In this document: positions 18,329 through 27,530 of the stretch, one piece after another | Position numbering within the stretch: the first letter of the stretch is position 1 | Layout: each line of letters opens with the position of its first letter | NCBI GenBank assembly: GCA_016286535.1 | Contig: JAEESZ010000008.1 | Location: forward strand, 92,475-156,474 | Reading direction: 5' to 3' | Length of the DNA stretch: 64,000 nucleotides | Origin: Treponema sp. | GTDB lineage: Bacteria > Spirochaetota > Spirochaetia > Treponematales > Treponemataceae | Program-made: the position numbers and the translations under genes | Notes under the pieces: generated by a model | What the model was told of the DNA's origin: nothing | Database searches by the model: none | Seen by the model: only the letters and a program-made list of their open reading frames with translations

Positions 18329-19135
18329 ATGTATAAAATTCCTTCCGATTTTATGGACTTTATTAAAAGTGACTGCAATAGAGCATCCTTTATACAAAAT
18401 TATCTTAATAAGGCTGGCCTGGATACGGCTCTTTTACAAATGGAAGGAAAAAATCATATATATGTAAAATTTCCCCTGTCTCAATATAATCCCGCCTTTC
18501 GGATAAAAACAGTAATTGCCCATTATGACCGCTTTCCCGCAAGTCCCGGTGCAAATGATAATTCTGCTGCAGTTTACTGTCTTTTACAGTTTGCAGCCTT
18601 TCTTAAAAATAATTATCATCAGGGCTTTCATAATATCCGCCTGATATTTACTGATGGAGAAGAGCTTGGAGAAGGTGGTGTAAAAGAGCAGGGGGCTTTT
18701 CCTCTTGCGCAGGTATTTCGCCGCCTTGGAATTAAAAATGATGATGTCTTTGTTTTTGACTGCATGGGGCGTGGGGACATTCCTGTTTTGAGTCAGACTC
18801 TTTTGCCTTCTGGCCTTTCGCAAAAATTTATAAAAGATTTTATGGAACTTGAAGAAAGAACTAAAAAACTTTTGCTTTCTGCAGGCGGCTCAAAGTTTTT
18901 TTGTCTTCCCTGTAATTATTCAGATAATGCAAGTTTTTTAGCAAACGGAATTCCTGCTGTTGCCCTTACAATGCTGCCATCTTCAGAAGTAAATCTTGTC
19001 TTAAATGGTCAGACGCCCCCTACCTGGACTTTTTTCCACACAGAAAAAGATAATTTTGAATCCCTTACTCCCGAAAGTTTTGAGATCTTTCTTAAGATAT
19101 TATACAGGCTTGCAGAATTAAAAACTCTACTTTAA
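18329..19135 (+). CDS. M28-family-like metallopeptidase
   Basis: The 268-residue product has the M28 aminopeptidase zinc-site pattern: VIAHYDRFPASPGANDNSAA supplies His and Asp, LIFTDGEELGEGG the catalytic Glu pair, VFVFDCMGRGD the next Asp, and FFHTEKDNFESL the last His. There is no signal peptide, so it probably acts in the cytoplasm on small peptides; such proteins could also be amidohydrolase-like. The start is set at ATG 18329 because the longer frame from 18275 runs through the promoter. No Shine-Dalgarno is present. It converges on the large lipoprotein gene, with 8 bases between the stops. Confidence 0.83.
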   Translation: MYKIPSDFMDFIKSDCNRASFIQNYLNKAGLDTALLQMEGKNHIYVKFPLSQYNPAFRIKTVIAHYDRFPASPGANDNSAAVYCLLQFAAFLKNNYHQGFHNIRLIFTDGEELGEGGVKEQGAFPLAQVFRRLGIKNDDVFVFDCMGRGDIPVLSQTLLPSGLSQKFIKDFMELEERTKKLLLSAGGSKFFCLPCNYSDNASFLANGIPAVALTMLPSSEVNLVLNGQTPPTWTFFHTEKDNFESLTPESFEIFLKILYRLAELKTLL

Positions 19136-19143
19136 TCATTCCT

Positions 19144-22100
19144 TTATTCTTTTTCTTTTATTTCTCCTATGGCAATTGATCCGTCAGAATAGATAACAAG
19201 ACTTGTATAATAATCTCCACAATCAATATCGTCTGTAGCCATAAAATAAAAGTCAGAGTAGTTTAATATTTCTGTATTTTTCTTTGTGGCGTAACGATCC
19301 CAGTCTTTTGCATCTTCATATGGAATACTGCTTACTGCAGTTGTGACCAAACATGAATTATTACATTTTATGGCAGCTACCTTGTCATTTAAAATTGCAA
19401 TTCCTTTGTTAGTAATTTCCTGATTTCCGCTGTAGTAATAAATAGAGTATGTGTTGCTGTGGCCTTCCAAGCCAGTCTGGCTGTTAAAAACCAGGCTGGT
19501 GTAGATTCTGAAAAAATCATCATTTGTTGAGTTCAGAGTAAAGTTACTTAATAGAGGAAAAGAGTCTCTTGCTCCATTTGTGCTTATGACTTCCCAACAT
19601 TTGTTTGTTTTATTAAATTTTTCTACGACGGTTTTTTCATAGACAGAGCCATAAGTTGAACGGGCCTCTGTTTCATCCAGAGAAAAACTTGTAGAAAGAT
19701 AGACTTGATTTCCATTTTTTTCTGCAGAAGTAATGCTTGTTTGGGCAGGGGGTGTGTCTATATTAAAGAAAAATTCATAGCCAAAATGAGTGTTTCCTGC
19801 TTGGTCATAAGCCTTGGTAACCAGGGTGTAGTATCCCGGAGGAGTATTACTTACATCAAAAAATAACTCGCCGGTATCTTCAAGTTCTTCTTTACTTATG
19901 CAGGTTTTTCTTTCCCTTATATTCTGATTCCTTATATACTCTTCTGTAATAGATGATTTGTCAAAACTATAAATATCTTTATAGGGTAGAATCCAGTAGC
20001 TTACCCAAAATAAATCATTTTCATCAAATAAAAGGCCAACGGAGTCATAAACGTCGTAACAATAAACCTTTTGTCCGTCATCAGTGTAGTTTGGATTATT
20101 GTCAGATATACTCGGAGGTGAGACATCTGTATCCATTTCAAAAGTTAGAGAATCAGAGTCTATATAATAATACTTTCCATCAATAAGTCTTTTTGCCCTT
20201 ACAAATAATCTTACCTCTCCAAGTTTTGAATTTGAAATTTCAAAAGACGGGTAATTGTAAAAACTTGGCTCGGACCTGTTTGGGACTTTTACCCCAACTG
20301 AAAGAATTGAATCTGAATCATAATTTTCTGCATTTACATTTATATTATAAATACAACTGTTTTTTGGACCTGGACTTGCTGTAAAAGTGAAATCAGGCTT
20401 TGAAACCTGTCCTGTGCTCGCAAAAAGGTTGGCCTGTTGAACTAATGTTACATAAAAATCAGGATCTCCAGTCTGTCCATGGATGGTATGACTGTTTTCA
20501 TCAAAATAATCATAAATAATTGCACACATAAGGGCAGCACTTATATAGTCCTTACCTGATTTATAGAAATAAACAGGAGTTCCTGTAGACATGTATGTAA
20601 GTTCTCTTGTATAACTATTATAGTTATAATCATATGGATCAATTAAAGCACAATTCTCCTGAATAGCGCTAAAAGATATTGACAAGGGCTTTTCCAGGTC
20701 AGATAAGGTAGTAAAATCACTGTTAAAGGTGATAGTAAAGTCTGAATGACCTGTTCGCTCACCAGAAGTATATGTAAATGTCCCTGAACCACTTTTTATA
20801 TCTGTTATTGTTGGACTTTTTGGAACCAGATACTCTCTCTGGTATGTATTTCCCACTTCATCTCTGAGTATGATTTTTATAAAGGAATCATCTTCTGTAG
20901 AAAAATCATTAAACATAAAGGTGTAGTCACTTGAGTTGTCTGGGTTCTCTTTTAAATTTGTATATTTTGTGTAATCAGCCTGTGAGCCTTTTTTTGTGTA
21001 AAGTTCTATTTCTATATCTTCTTTTTTTGAAGAATAGTCCGTATGATTATAGCTTGCATAAAGATCCTTTCCGACTGTGATGTACATTTTTTTTACACAT
21101 TCGTTTACGCTTCCTTCACCGTAAAGTAAATACTTGTCGTCGACGGCTTCCGGCAGCTTATTAAAGATTTTTACACCATCATTTCTAAAACTGCTGTCCT
21201 TTATAATGTAATAAGATATATTTTCTTCACTGATGTTTTCTGCATAATCAAGAAGATAAAAATCAACTTTGATAATACCATCTTCCAGGTTGTCAAGCTG
21301 GTATTCAAAGGAGAAAAAGCCATCTTCTTCGGCTACTTCAATATCGTTTGTTACAAAGTCTGTGCAGGGACTACCATCAAAAGAATAAAGTCTTGAAGAA
21401 TGAATCCTTACAGACCTGATTCCTGAATCTGAGTCATAGCCCTTCAATTTTGCATAAAATGAGGAGTTGATATGGTTTTGAGAAAAATAAGCAGCCTCCT
21501 GAATCTCTCCTTCAGAAAGTGACAGAGGTGAGAGCCTTTTATAATAAGGGCTTTCTTCTGATTTTGTGGAAAATAAAGTGACTTCCTCAAGAAGAGGTTT
21601 TACAGAGTCGATATTTTTATTTAATCTGAAAATGTATGGTTCAAAAGCGGCAAAGGTAATATTGTTCTCGTCTTTAATATACTGGCTTAAGATAGTGATT
21701 TTTATTTCTTTTACCAGCGTGCTGGAATCTTCTTCTATAAGCCTTTTTCTTTTGTCTGTAGGAATGTTCAGGGTTATATTGTCATTTGTAAAATAGGCAT
21801 TTTTTAAAAGATAATAATCATTCAGAGAATCTTCTTTAATGTCTGTTATGGTTATAAGGGGTGTAAAGAAAGTTTCTATATCTTTGTTCTCAAGCTCAGG
21901 AGCTTTGTTAAAAAATATTTGTATAGTTGAATCCTGGTTATCTCCGGAATTAGAATAGGATGGTAGAATTTTAATTATTTTGGGGAGAAGATAGCAGACA
22001 GGTTTTATTGTAATACTATCGCTTTCTTTTAAAAGTTTAACATTTACCTTATAAATATTGTCTGAACTTACTTTATCAGTAGAAGTAAATGTAATGTAAT

Positions 22101-22395
22101 CTGATGAAAGTTCTGTGTTTGTGTCCCGAAGAAATGCAGTCCATTTTACCATCTGGTAATCAGGTGATAACTTAAACTCAAGAGTAAAAGTGTCTCCTGC
22201 TTTTTTGCTGAGATTTTTATCTGTTAAAAATTCACCGCTTTCAGAGTTTGCTTCAAGCCTTATTTCTATGCTTTTTGAATTTGCATAGTCTATGTCGTTT
22301 TTCAGTTGATTCTTAAAGTCTGAACCGGTAATAAAATTTGAACAGGATAAAAAAGTAAGAGGCAGTATAAAAAGGGCGGTTAAAAATCTTTTCAT
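19144..22395 (-). CDS. Very large lipoprotein with Ig-like segments
   Basis: A 1083-residue protein with the lipoprotein signal FILPLTFLSC, cysteine at residue 18. The stretch around residues 160-200 (STIQIFFNKAPELENKDIET) resembles the first strand of a Big_5 bacterial Ig-like domain. Several later segments (FDVSNTPPGYYTLVTKAYDQ followed by AGNTHFGYEFFFNID) match the Ig-like pattern often seen in adhesins and repeat surface proteins. The C-terminus carries a small separate beta unit. It should be anchored in the periplasm or on the surface; function is unknown. AAGGAGA lies ahead of the ATG and TATAAT at 22419-22424 (minus strand) is a likely -10 box. It stands alone. Confidence 0.8.
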   Translation of the reverse strand: MKRFLTALFILPLTFLSCSNFITGSDFKNQLKNDIDYANSKSIEIRLEANSESGEFLTDKNLSKKAGDTFTLEFKLSPDYQMVKWTAFLRDTNTELSSDYITFTSTDKVSSDNIYKVNVKLLKESDSITIKPVCYLLPKIIKILPSYSNSGDNQDSTIQIFFNKAPELENKDIETFFTPLITITDIKEDSLNDYYLLKNAYFTNDNITLNIPTDKRKRLIEEDSSTLVKEIKITILSQYIKDENNITFAAFEPYIFRLNKNIDSVKPLLEEVTLFSTKSEESPYYKRLSPLSLSEGEIQEAAYFSQNHINSSFYAKLKGYDSDSGIRSVRIHSSRLYSFDGSPCTDFVTNDIEVAEEDGFFSFEYQLDNLEDGIIKVDFYLLDYAENISEENISYYIIKDSSFRNDGVKIFNKLPEAVDDKYLLYGEGSVNECVKKMYITVGKDLYASYNHTDYSSKKEDIEIELYTKKGSQADYTKYTNLKENPDNSSDYTFMFNDFSTEDDSFIKIILRDEVGNTYQREYLVPKSPTITDIKSGSGTFTYTSGERTGHSDFTITFNSDFTTLSDLEKPLSISFSAIQENCALIDPYDYNYNSYTRELTYMSTGTPVYFYKSGKDYISAALMCAIIYDYFDENSHTIHGQTGDPDFYVTLVQQANLFASTGQVSKPDFTFTASPGPKNSCIYNINVNAENYDSDSILSVGVKVPNRSEPSFYNYPSFEISNSKLGEVRLFVRAKRLIDGKYYYIDSDSLTFEMDTDVSPPSISDNNPNYTDDGQKVYCYDVYDSVGLLFDENDLFWVSYWILPYKDIYSFDKSSITEEYIRNQNIRERKTCISKEELEDTGELFFDVSNTPPGYYTLVTKAYDQAGNTHFGYEFFFNIDTPPAQTSITSAEKNGNQVYLSTSFSLDETEARSTYGSVYEKTVVEKFNKTNKCWEVISTNGARDSFPLLSNFTLNSTNDDFFRIYTSLVFNSQTGLEGHSNTYSIYYYSGNQEITNKGIAILNDKVAAIKCNNSCLVTTAVSSIPYEDAKDWDRYATKKNTEILNYSDFYFMATDDIDCGDYYTSLVIYSDGSIAIGEIKEKE

Positions 22396-22504
22396 AATAA
22401 ACAGTCTCCTTTATCAATAATTATAACATATAGCTCTTCTTTTTTGAAAAATATATTTTCTGTAGTAATAATTTATAAGCGGAAACTGTGTTTTTTTTAT
22501 ACTC

Positions 22505-22533
22505 TTGACTTATTTTTTAACTCATAATAGAAT
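22505..22533 (+). promoter_or_regulatory. Sigma-70 promoter of the diguanylate cyclase gene
   Basis: TTGACT (22505-22510), 17-base spacer, TAGAAT (22528-22533); the predicted start is near 22540, about 20 bases before the chosen ATG. Confidence 0.65.
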
Positions 22534-22560
22534 TTAAGGACTAATCTTTTGGGTGGGGAA

Positions 22561-23952
22561 ATGATAAAAGATTCAGCAAAAAAAGTTAAAAACTTTTCGC
22601 TAAAAATGAAATTCTGGGGCCTTTTTATGCCTATTATGGGCCTTGTTTTTGGAGTTTCGGTTTTAGTATCCGGAGTTTTTATTAGAAAAGCAACTTCAAA
22701 AATGAATGCCTCTGTACTGGAATATTCAGAATGTGCTCAGGCAATTACAGCCTTCCGAGAAGCTTCAGATTTTCTTACTAATCAGGTTCGTTTCTTTGTA
22801 CTTACTCATAATCTTGTAAACCTTGAAAACTTTTTTATAGAAGAAAATTCAGCCTGTCGCAGGGAAAAGGCCGTAGAAATTGTAGAAAAATACGTTCCCG
22901 ACGAAAGCGTCAAAAAAAATCTGAAAGCTGCTTACCGGGAATCAGAGGAATTAACCCTTACAGAATATTATGCAATGCGTCTTGTCTGCGAGGGAATGCA
23001 CATTTCCATTACCAAACTTCCTCTTCAGGTTGCAAAAGTTATTCTTAAACCAGAAGATGAAAAACTTTCTGACAGTGAAAAATTCGATAAGGCAAGCCAT
23101 CTAGTTTATGATTATGATTACCTTGATTCAAAAGACAGAATCATAAAATATGTAACCTTAGCCCAGCTGGGCCTTACAATTACCTATACAGACAGCCAGA
23201 AAAAGAACAATGAAGGCTTAAAGTCTCTTTTTAGTAAACAGGATGTTTATATAGTTTTACTTTTTGTTGTCTGTTTTCTTTTTATTCTGTTTATTATATT
23301 TTTTGTTCTTGTTCCCCTCGATAATGATGTGCTCTGCATCGTTAAAGGAACAAAAATGCAGATTCACGGGGCAGAAGAACTTAAAACTATTGCCAGGGCA
23401 TATAATCTTCTTTGCGAAAAAAATGATTTAACAACAAATGTTTTACGTCATAAGGCAGAGCATGACCCATTAACCGGCTTAATAAACCGTGAAGCTTTTG
23501 AAAATATCAAAATTGCTTATAAAAATGTAACTGAGCCTCTGGCCTTTATAATGATTGATATTGATTTATTCAAACAGATTAATGATAAGTATGGTCATAT
23601 GGCAGGAGATGATGTTCTCCGTAAAGTTTCTGAATATCTTATTGAGCAGTTCAGGTCTACAGACTATATAGCCAGGGTTGGGGGAGATGAGTTTGCAGTT
23701 TTAATGACCCAGCTTTCTGATAATCCTAAAGAAGCAATTACTAAAAAAGTTGAAGCGCTTAATAAAGCTTTATATGAAATGGAAGATGTATTACCTGCTG
23801 TTTCATTAAGTGTAGGAGTTGCTTTTGGTAACAATGGTGTTACTGATGAATTAATAAAACATGCTGATGAAGCTTTATATAATGTAAAAAAGAATGGACG
23901 CTGTAACTGTTCGTTCTATGATGATGAGGTAGATAATAATGGCAACAAGTAA
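22561..23952 (+). CDS. Membrane diguanylate cyclase with intact GGDEF and inhibitory site
   Basis: An N-terminal helix (about residues 17-42), a helical periplasmic sensor region of about 180 residues similar in layout to four-helix-bundle receptors, a second helix VYIVLLFVVCFLFILFIIFF, and a C-terminal GGDEF domain. The domain starts at EHDPLTGLINREAF, binds metal at FIMIDIDLFKQIND, and has an intact active loop RVGGDEFAVLM (GGDEF at 374-378). RSTD lies five residues before it, the RxxD product-inhibition site. It should make c-di-GMP. The ATG at 22561 is preferred over TTG at 22549 because GGTGGGG stands just upstream. The 3' end overlaps the topoisomerase gene by 14 bases, suggesting coupled translation. 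Confidence 0.92.
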   Translation: MIKDSAKKVKNFSLKMKFWGLFMPIMGLVFGVSVLVSGVFIRKATSKMNASVLEYSECAQAITAFREASDFLTNQVRFFVLTHNLVNLENFFIEENSACRREKAVEIVEKYVPDESVKKNLKAAYRESEELTLTEYYAMRLVCEGMHISITKLPLQVAKVILKPEDEKLSDSEKFDKASHLVYDYDYLDSKDRIIKYVTLAQLGLTITYTDSQKKNNEGLKSLFSKQDVYIVLLFVVCFLFILFIIFFVLVPLDNDVLCIVKGTKMQIHGAEELKTIARAYNLLCEKNDLTTNVLRHKAEHDPLTGLINREAFENIKIAYKNVTEPLAFIMIDIDLFKQINDKYGHMAGDDVLRKVSEYLIEQFRSTDYIARVGGDEFAVLMTQLSDNPKEAITKKVEALNKALYEMEDVLPAVSLSVGVAFGNNGVTDELIKHADEALYNVKKNGRCNCSFYDDEVDNNGNK

Positions 23953-26083
23953 AGATTCTAAAACAAGTGGAAAAGGACTGGCAGCAAAAGCAAGTGCTGT
24001 TGCAGAAACAAAGGGAAAGACAAGTTCTGCTGCAAAGAAAACTCCAGCTGCAAAAACTACTGCTGCAACAAAGGCGCCTGCTGTTTCGAAGGCTGCTGGC
24101 ACAAAGACTGCCTCTGCCGCTGCAAAGACTGCCCCTGCCGCTGCCAAAACAGCTCCTGCCACAGCAAAAGTACCTGCCGCCGCAAAAGCTCCTTCTAAAG
24201 CCGCCCCTAAAACTGCCGCCAAAAAAGTTGCAGCGCCAGCCGCTCCTGTTGTTTATGATGAAGATTCCATTCAGCACCTTGACGGTCTTGAACATATTCG
24301 TCTTCGTCCTGGTATGTACATTGGTTCTCTGGGAGATGGTGCAAACGAAAACGACGGTATTTATATCCTCTTAAAAGAAGGAATCGATAACTCTGTAGAT
24401 GAATTTTCACAGGGCTTTGGTAATAAAATCGACATTGAAATAAAAGACGGCCGTGTAAAAATCCGCGACTACGGACGTGGTATTCCTCTTGGAAAACTTG
24501 AAGACTGTGTTTCCAATGTAAACACAGGTGCAAAATATAATAATAATGTATTCAAACAGGCCATTGGTATGAACGGTGTAGGTATTAAAGCTACAAATGC
24601 CCTTTCTTCATACTTCCGTGCTGCCTCTATCCGCGACGGAAAAATGGCTGTAGTAGAATTCAAAAAGGGAGAAAAAATCTCCAGTAAAACCGGCTCTGCA
24701 AAGCCTGGAGTTCCAAACGGAACCTACCTTGAATTTGAACCTGATACTGAACTTTTTGGAAAATACAGCTTCAATATGGAGTATGTAGAAAAACGTCTGT
24801 GGAATTATGCCTATTTAAATCCAGGCCTTTTAATTAAGTGTAATGGTCAGGAATATATAAGTCAGAACGGTATTCAGGATCTTTTGATTCACGAAATGGA
24901 TGGAGAAGGTAAGTCTCTTTATAAAATCTTCAGCTACAAGGGCGAAAATCTTGAATTTGTTCTTACCCATACAAACTCTCTTGATAAGTATATTTATTCC
25001 TTTGTAAACGGTCAGAGTACAGAAGATGGAGGTACCCACGTTACTTCCTTCCTGGACGGAGTTACAAAAGGTGTAAATTCTTTCTTTAAAAAAGAATATG
25101 ATGAAAAAGATGTTTGTGGCGGACTTATCTGTGCTTTAAAGATTGGCCTTGATAATCCTATGTTTACCAGCCAGACAAAAAATAAACTTGGTAACGTAGA
25201 AATCCGTGCTCCAATTATTAAAGAAGTTCAGGCAGTTATTGATGACTGGCTTCGTCATAATCCTGATGTTGCAGGGGCCCTTGAAGAAAAAATCATCAAA
25301 AATCAGAAGGCCCGCAATGAAATTAACAGTGTTACAGAAAAACAGATTCGCGAAGCAGAAAAATCTGTAATGCTCAAAATCCAAAAACTTAAAGATTGCC
25401 GCTACCACCTGCAGGATGGTCCAAAAGGTGCAAACTCTATGATTTTTATTACCGAGGGAGATTCTGCGACAGGTTCTATGGTAGGAAGCCGTGATGTTTC
25501 TTACCAGGCAATTTTCTCTCTGCGCGGAAAACCTGAAAATATGTATGGCCGCAAAAAGTCAGCTTTGTTTGAAAACGAAGAATTAAAAAATCTTACCTTC
25601 AGTCTTGGAGTACAGAAAGATATTGAAGGGCTGCGCTATGATAAAATCATCATTGCAACCGATGCAGATAACGACGGTTTCCATATCAGAAATCTTGTTA
25701 TGACTTATCTTCTTTTGTATTTTGAAGAGCTGGTTTTAAGCGGACACGTTTATATTCTTGAAACACCTTTGTTCAGAGTCCGCAATAAGCAGAAAACCGT
25801 TTACTGCTATTCAGAAGAAAGCCGTGATAAAGAGCTTGCCTCTATGAGGGGAGCAGAAGTAACCCGCTTCAAAGGATTAGGAGAAATAAACCCAAGCGAA
25901 TTCGGTCAGTTTATCTTTCCCCGCAAAGAAGGTGAGAGTGAAGATAAGGGAATGCACCTTACACCGGTTACAATTCAGAGCTTAAAAAATGTTCCTGAAG
26001 TTCTTGAATTCTATATGGGTAAAAATACACCTGCCCGCAGAGATTTTATTGTTCATCATCTTGCCGCAGAAATAGATGCATAA
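23939..26083 (+). CDS. parE: Type IIA topoisomerase B subunit (topoisomerase IV ParE / GyrB-like) with Lys-Ala-rich tail
   Basis: The catalytic part (residues about 105-714) has the GHKL ATPase start LEHIRLRPGMYIGSLGDG, the ATP site EGIDNSVDE, the lid QAIGMNGVGIKATNALS, the TOPRIM motif FITEGDSATGSMVG and acidic metal site ATDADNDGFHIRN. At about 610 residues without a long GyrB insert it fits a topoisomerase IV-like subunit. The first roughly 104 residues are an unusual low-complexity tail of Lys, Ala, Pro and Thr, like histone-H1/AlgP tails, in the same frame with no alternative start before the ATPase domain. The partner A subunit is not in the window. GAGGT lies ten bases before the ATG inside the upstream gene's end. 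Confidence 0.9.
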   Translation: MATSKDSKTSGKGLAAKASAVAETKGKTSSAAKKTPAAKTTAATKAPAVSKAAGTKTASAAAKTAPAAAKTAPATAKVPAAAKAPSKAAPKTAAKKVAAPAAPVVYDEDSIQHLDGLEHIRLRPGMYIGSLGDGANENDGIYILLKEGIDNSVDEFSQGFGNKIDIEIKDGRVKIRDYGRGIPLGKLEDCVSNVNTGAKYNNNVFKQAIGMNGVGIKATNALSSYFRAASIRDGKMAVVEFKKGEKISSKTGSAKPGVPNGTYLEFEPDTELFGKYSFNMEYVEKRLWNYAYLNPGLLIKCNGQEYISQNGIQDLLIHEMDGEGKSLYKIFSYKGENLEFVLTHTNSLDKYIYSFVNGQSTEDGGTHVTSFLDGVTKGVNSFFKKEYDEKDVCGGLICALKIGLDNPMFTSQTKNKLGNVEIRAPIIKEVQAVIDDWLRHNPDVAGALEEKIIKNQKARNEINSVTEKQIREAEKSVMLKIQKLKDCRYHLQDGPKGANSMIFITEGDSATGSMVGSRDVSYQAIFSLRGKPENMYGRKKSALFENEELKNLTFSLGVQKDIEGLRYDKIIIATDADNDGFHIRNLVMTYLLLYFEELVLSGHVYILETPLFRVRNKQKTVYCYSEESRDKELASMRGAEVTRFKGLGEINPSEFGQFIFPRKEGESEDKGMHLTPVTIQSLKNVPEVLEFYMGKNTPARRDFIVHHLAAEIDA

Positions 26084-26147
26084 AGTAGATTTTTTCTTCT
26101 TACACTGATATAATATTGCTTTCATAAAAAGTTTGCGAGGTATTTGT

Positions 26148-27140
26148 ATGGATTTGAAAGGACGCAATTTTTTGACCTTAAAAGATTTTACTCCGGAAGA
26201 AATTATTTACTTACTGGACTTGGCTTCTGACCTTAAGAAAAAAAAGAAGAAGGGAATTCCTGTTGATATCCACCGGGGAAAAAACATCGCCCTCATTTTT
26301 GAAAAAACAAGTACTCGTACCCGTTGTGCCTTTGAGGTTGCAGCCCACGATTTAGGCATCTCAACAACATATCTTGCAGAAGGCAGTCAGATTGGTAAAA
26401 AAGAAAGCATTGCCGATTCAGCAAGAGTTTTGGGAAGAATGTTTGATGGTATTGAATACCGCGGTTATGAACAGACAATTGTAGAAGACCTTGCTAAATA
26501 TTCAGGTGTTGTAGTATGGAATGGTCTTACAAATGAATATCATCCTACTCAGATGCTGGCAGATATGCTTACCATTCGTGAACACTTTGGAAAATTAAAG
26601 GGACTTAAACTTGTATACTTTGGTGATGCAAGATACAACATTGGAAACTCTCTTTGTATTGTTTGTTCTAAACTGGGCTTAAATCTTACTCTCTGCGGAC
26701 CAGAAAAATATTTCCCGGACAGAAAGCTTATTGAAGAATGTGCAGAATGGAACAAGGCAAGCGGAGGTTCAATCACTCTTGAAACAGACAAAGAGAAGGC
26801 TTCTGCAGGTGCTGATATTATCTATACTGATGTTTGGGTTAGTATGGGGGAACCGGATTCTGTATGGGCTGAACGTATTGCAGATTTAAAACCATATCAG
26901 GTTAATACTCAGGTAATGAAGATGGCAAAACCTGATGCAATTTTTATGCACGATCTTCCTTCTTTCCACGATTTGAATACCAAAATTGGAAAAGAAATCG
27001 GCGAAAAATTTGGTCTTACTGCAATGGAAGTAACTGATGATGTTTTTGAAAGCAGTCAGTCACTTGTATTTGATGAAGCAGAAAACCGTATGCATACTAT
27101 AAAGGCTGTAATTGCTGCAACCTTAGGAAATAATTTTTAA
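26148..27140 (+). CDS. argF: Ornithine carbamoyltransferase (with Cys-to-Asp change in the HCLP motif)
   Basis: The 330-residue product has the carbamoyl-phosphate motif [14 protein letters not shown], the [11 protein letters not shown] segment, [12 protein letters not shown], and the ornithine-type loop [12 protein letters not shown]. It makes or cleaves citrulline (arginine synthesis or the arginine deiminase route). The motif normally reading HCLP is HDLPSFHD here: residue 269 is Asp where the ornithine-binding Cys is expected. This could alter substrate preference or be a lineage variant. The start is ATG 26148, with GAGGT upstream; TTG 26133 is the longer option. TATAAT at 26109-26114 is a likely -10 box. 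The ACT protein follows within 16 bases. Confidence 0.9.
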   Translation: MDLKGRNFLTLKDFTPEEIIYLLDLASDLKKKKKKGIPVDIHRGKNIALIFEKTSTRTRCAFEVAAHDLGISTTYLAEGSQIGKKESIADSARVLGRMFDGIEYRGYEQTIVEDLAKYSGVVVWNGLTNEYHPTQMLADMLTIREHFGKLKGLKLVYFGDARYNIGNSLCIVCSKLGLNLTLCGPEKYFPDRKLIEECAEWNKASGGSITLETDKEKASAGADIIYTDVWVSMGEPDSVWAERIADLKPYQVNTQVMKMAKPDAIFMHDLPSFHDLNTKIGKEIGEKFGLTAMEVTDDVFESSQSLVFDEAENRMHTIKAVIAATLGNNF

Positions 27141-27155
27141 TGAAGGAGAATGAAT

Positions 27156-27425
27156 ATGAACGCAATAATCACAGTTGTAGGAAGCGATAAGGTAGGAATT
27201 ATAGCAAAGGTAAGTCAATTTTTGTCTGACCATAAAATTAATATTGCAGATATTACCCAGACAATTTTGTCAGGAAACTTTGTAATGATGATGATGGTTG
27301 ACCTCAAGAATTCAGACATAGATATAGAAAATGTCAGAAAATCAATGGAAGACCTCGCTTCACAAATGGGCGTCGAAATCAACATCATGAGCGAGAAAGT
27401 CTTTAGCGCTATGCACAGGGTTTAA
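27156..27425 (+). CDS. ACT-domain protein (UPF0237 family)
   Basis: An 89-residue single ACT domain: NAIITVVGSDKVGIIAKVSQ, then FLSDHKINIADITQTIL, VDLKNSDIDIENVRKSMEDL, and the typical end VFSAMHRV. Proteins of this family are thought to be amino-acid-sensing regulators; no partner is fixed. The start is set at the second ATG (27156) because AAGGAG lies seven bases upstream, too close for the ATG at 27150. It follows argF and is probably co-transcribed. The last twenty bases of the gene (27408-27427) are repeated 103 bp downstream, across a palindromic element. Confidence 0.85.
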   Translation: MNAIITVVGSDKVGIIAKVSQFLSDHKINIADITQTILSGNFVMMMMVDLKNSDIDIENVRKSMEDLASQMGVEINIMSEKVFSAMHRV

Positions 27426-27530
27426 AGAAGTTTTGCATTCGCAAAACTTCCGGCGTGGTAAAGTAAACTTACATTACGACGAAGATTACGACCACGCCAC
27501 AACCACGCCAGCTGTGCACAGAGTTTAAAG
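27408..27530 (+). repeat. Palindromic mini-element flanked by a duplicated gene 3' end (copy 1)
   Basis: The last codons and stop of the ACT gene with seven bases after (27408-27427) recur at 27511-27530 with two mismatches. Between them are GAAGTTTTGC-ATTC-GCAAAACTTC (27427-27450), a perfect ten-base stem, and GGCGTGGT (27452-27459) complementary to ACCACGCC (27491-27498), with a further ACCACGCC at 27502-27509. The same layout occurs behind fba. Confidence 0.65.

Noticed and set aside
19953..20384. Plus-strand open frames inside the 1083-residue lipoprotein
   Set aside because: They are antisense to a clear coding gene with a signal peptide and have biased, unstructured composition.
23840..24374. 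Long open frames on both strands over the topoisomerase tail
   Set aside because: They are by-products of the low-complexity Lys/Ala/Pro coding; only the plus frame joined to the ATPase domain has protein-like content and a ribosome-binding site.
27427..27530. Integron attC site
   Set aside because: The hairpins lack the paired RYYYAAC/GTTRRRY core boxes, and no cassette-like genes follow.
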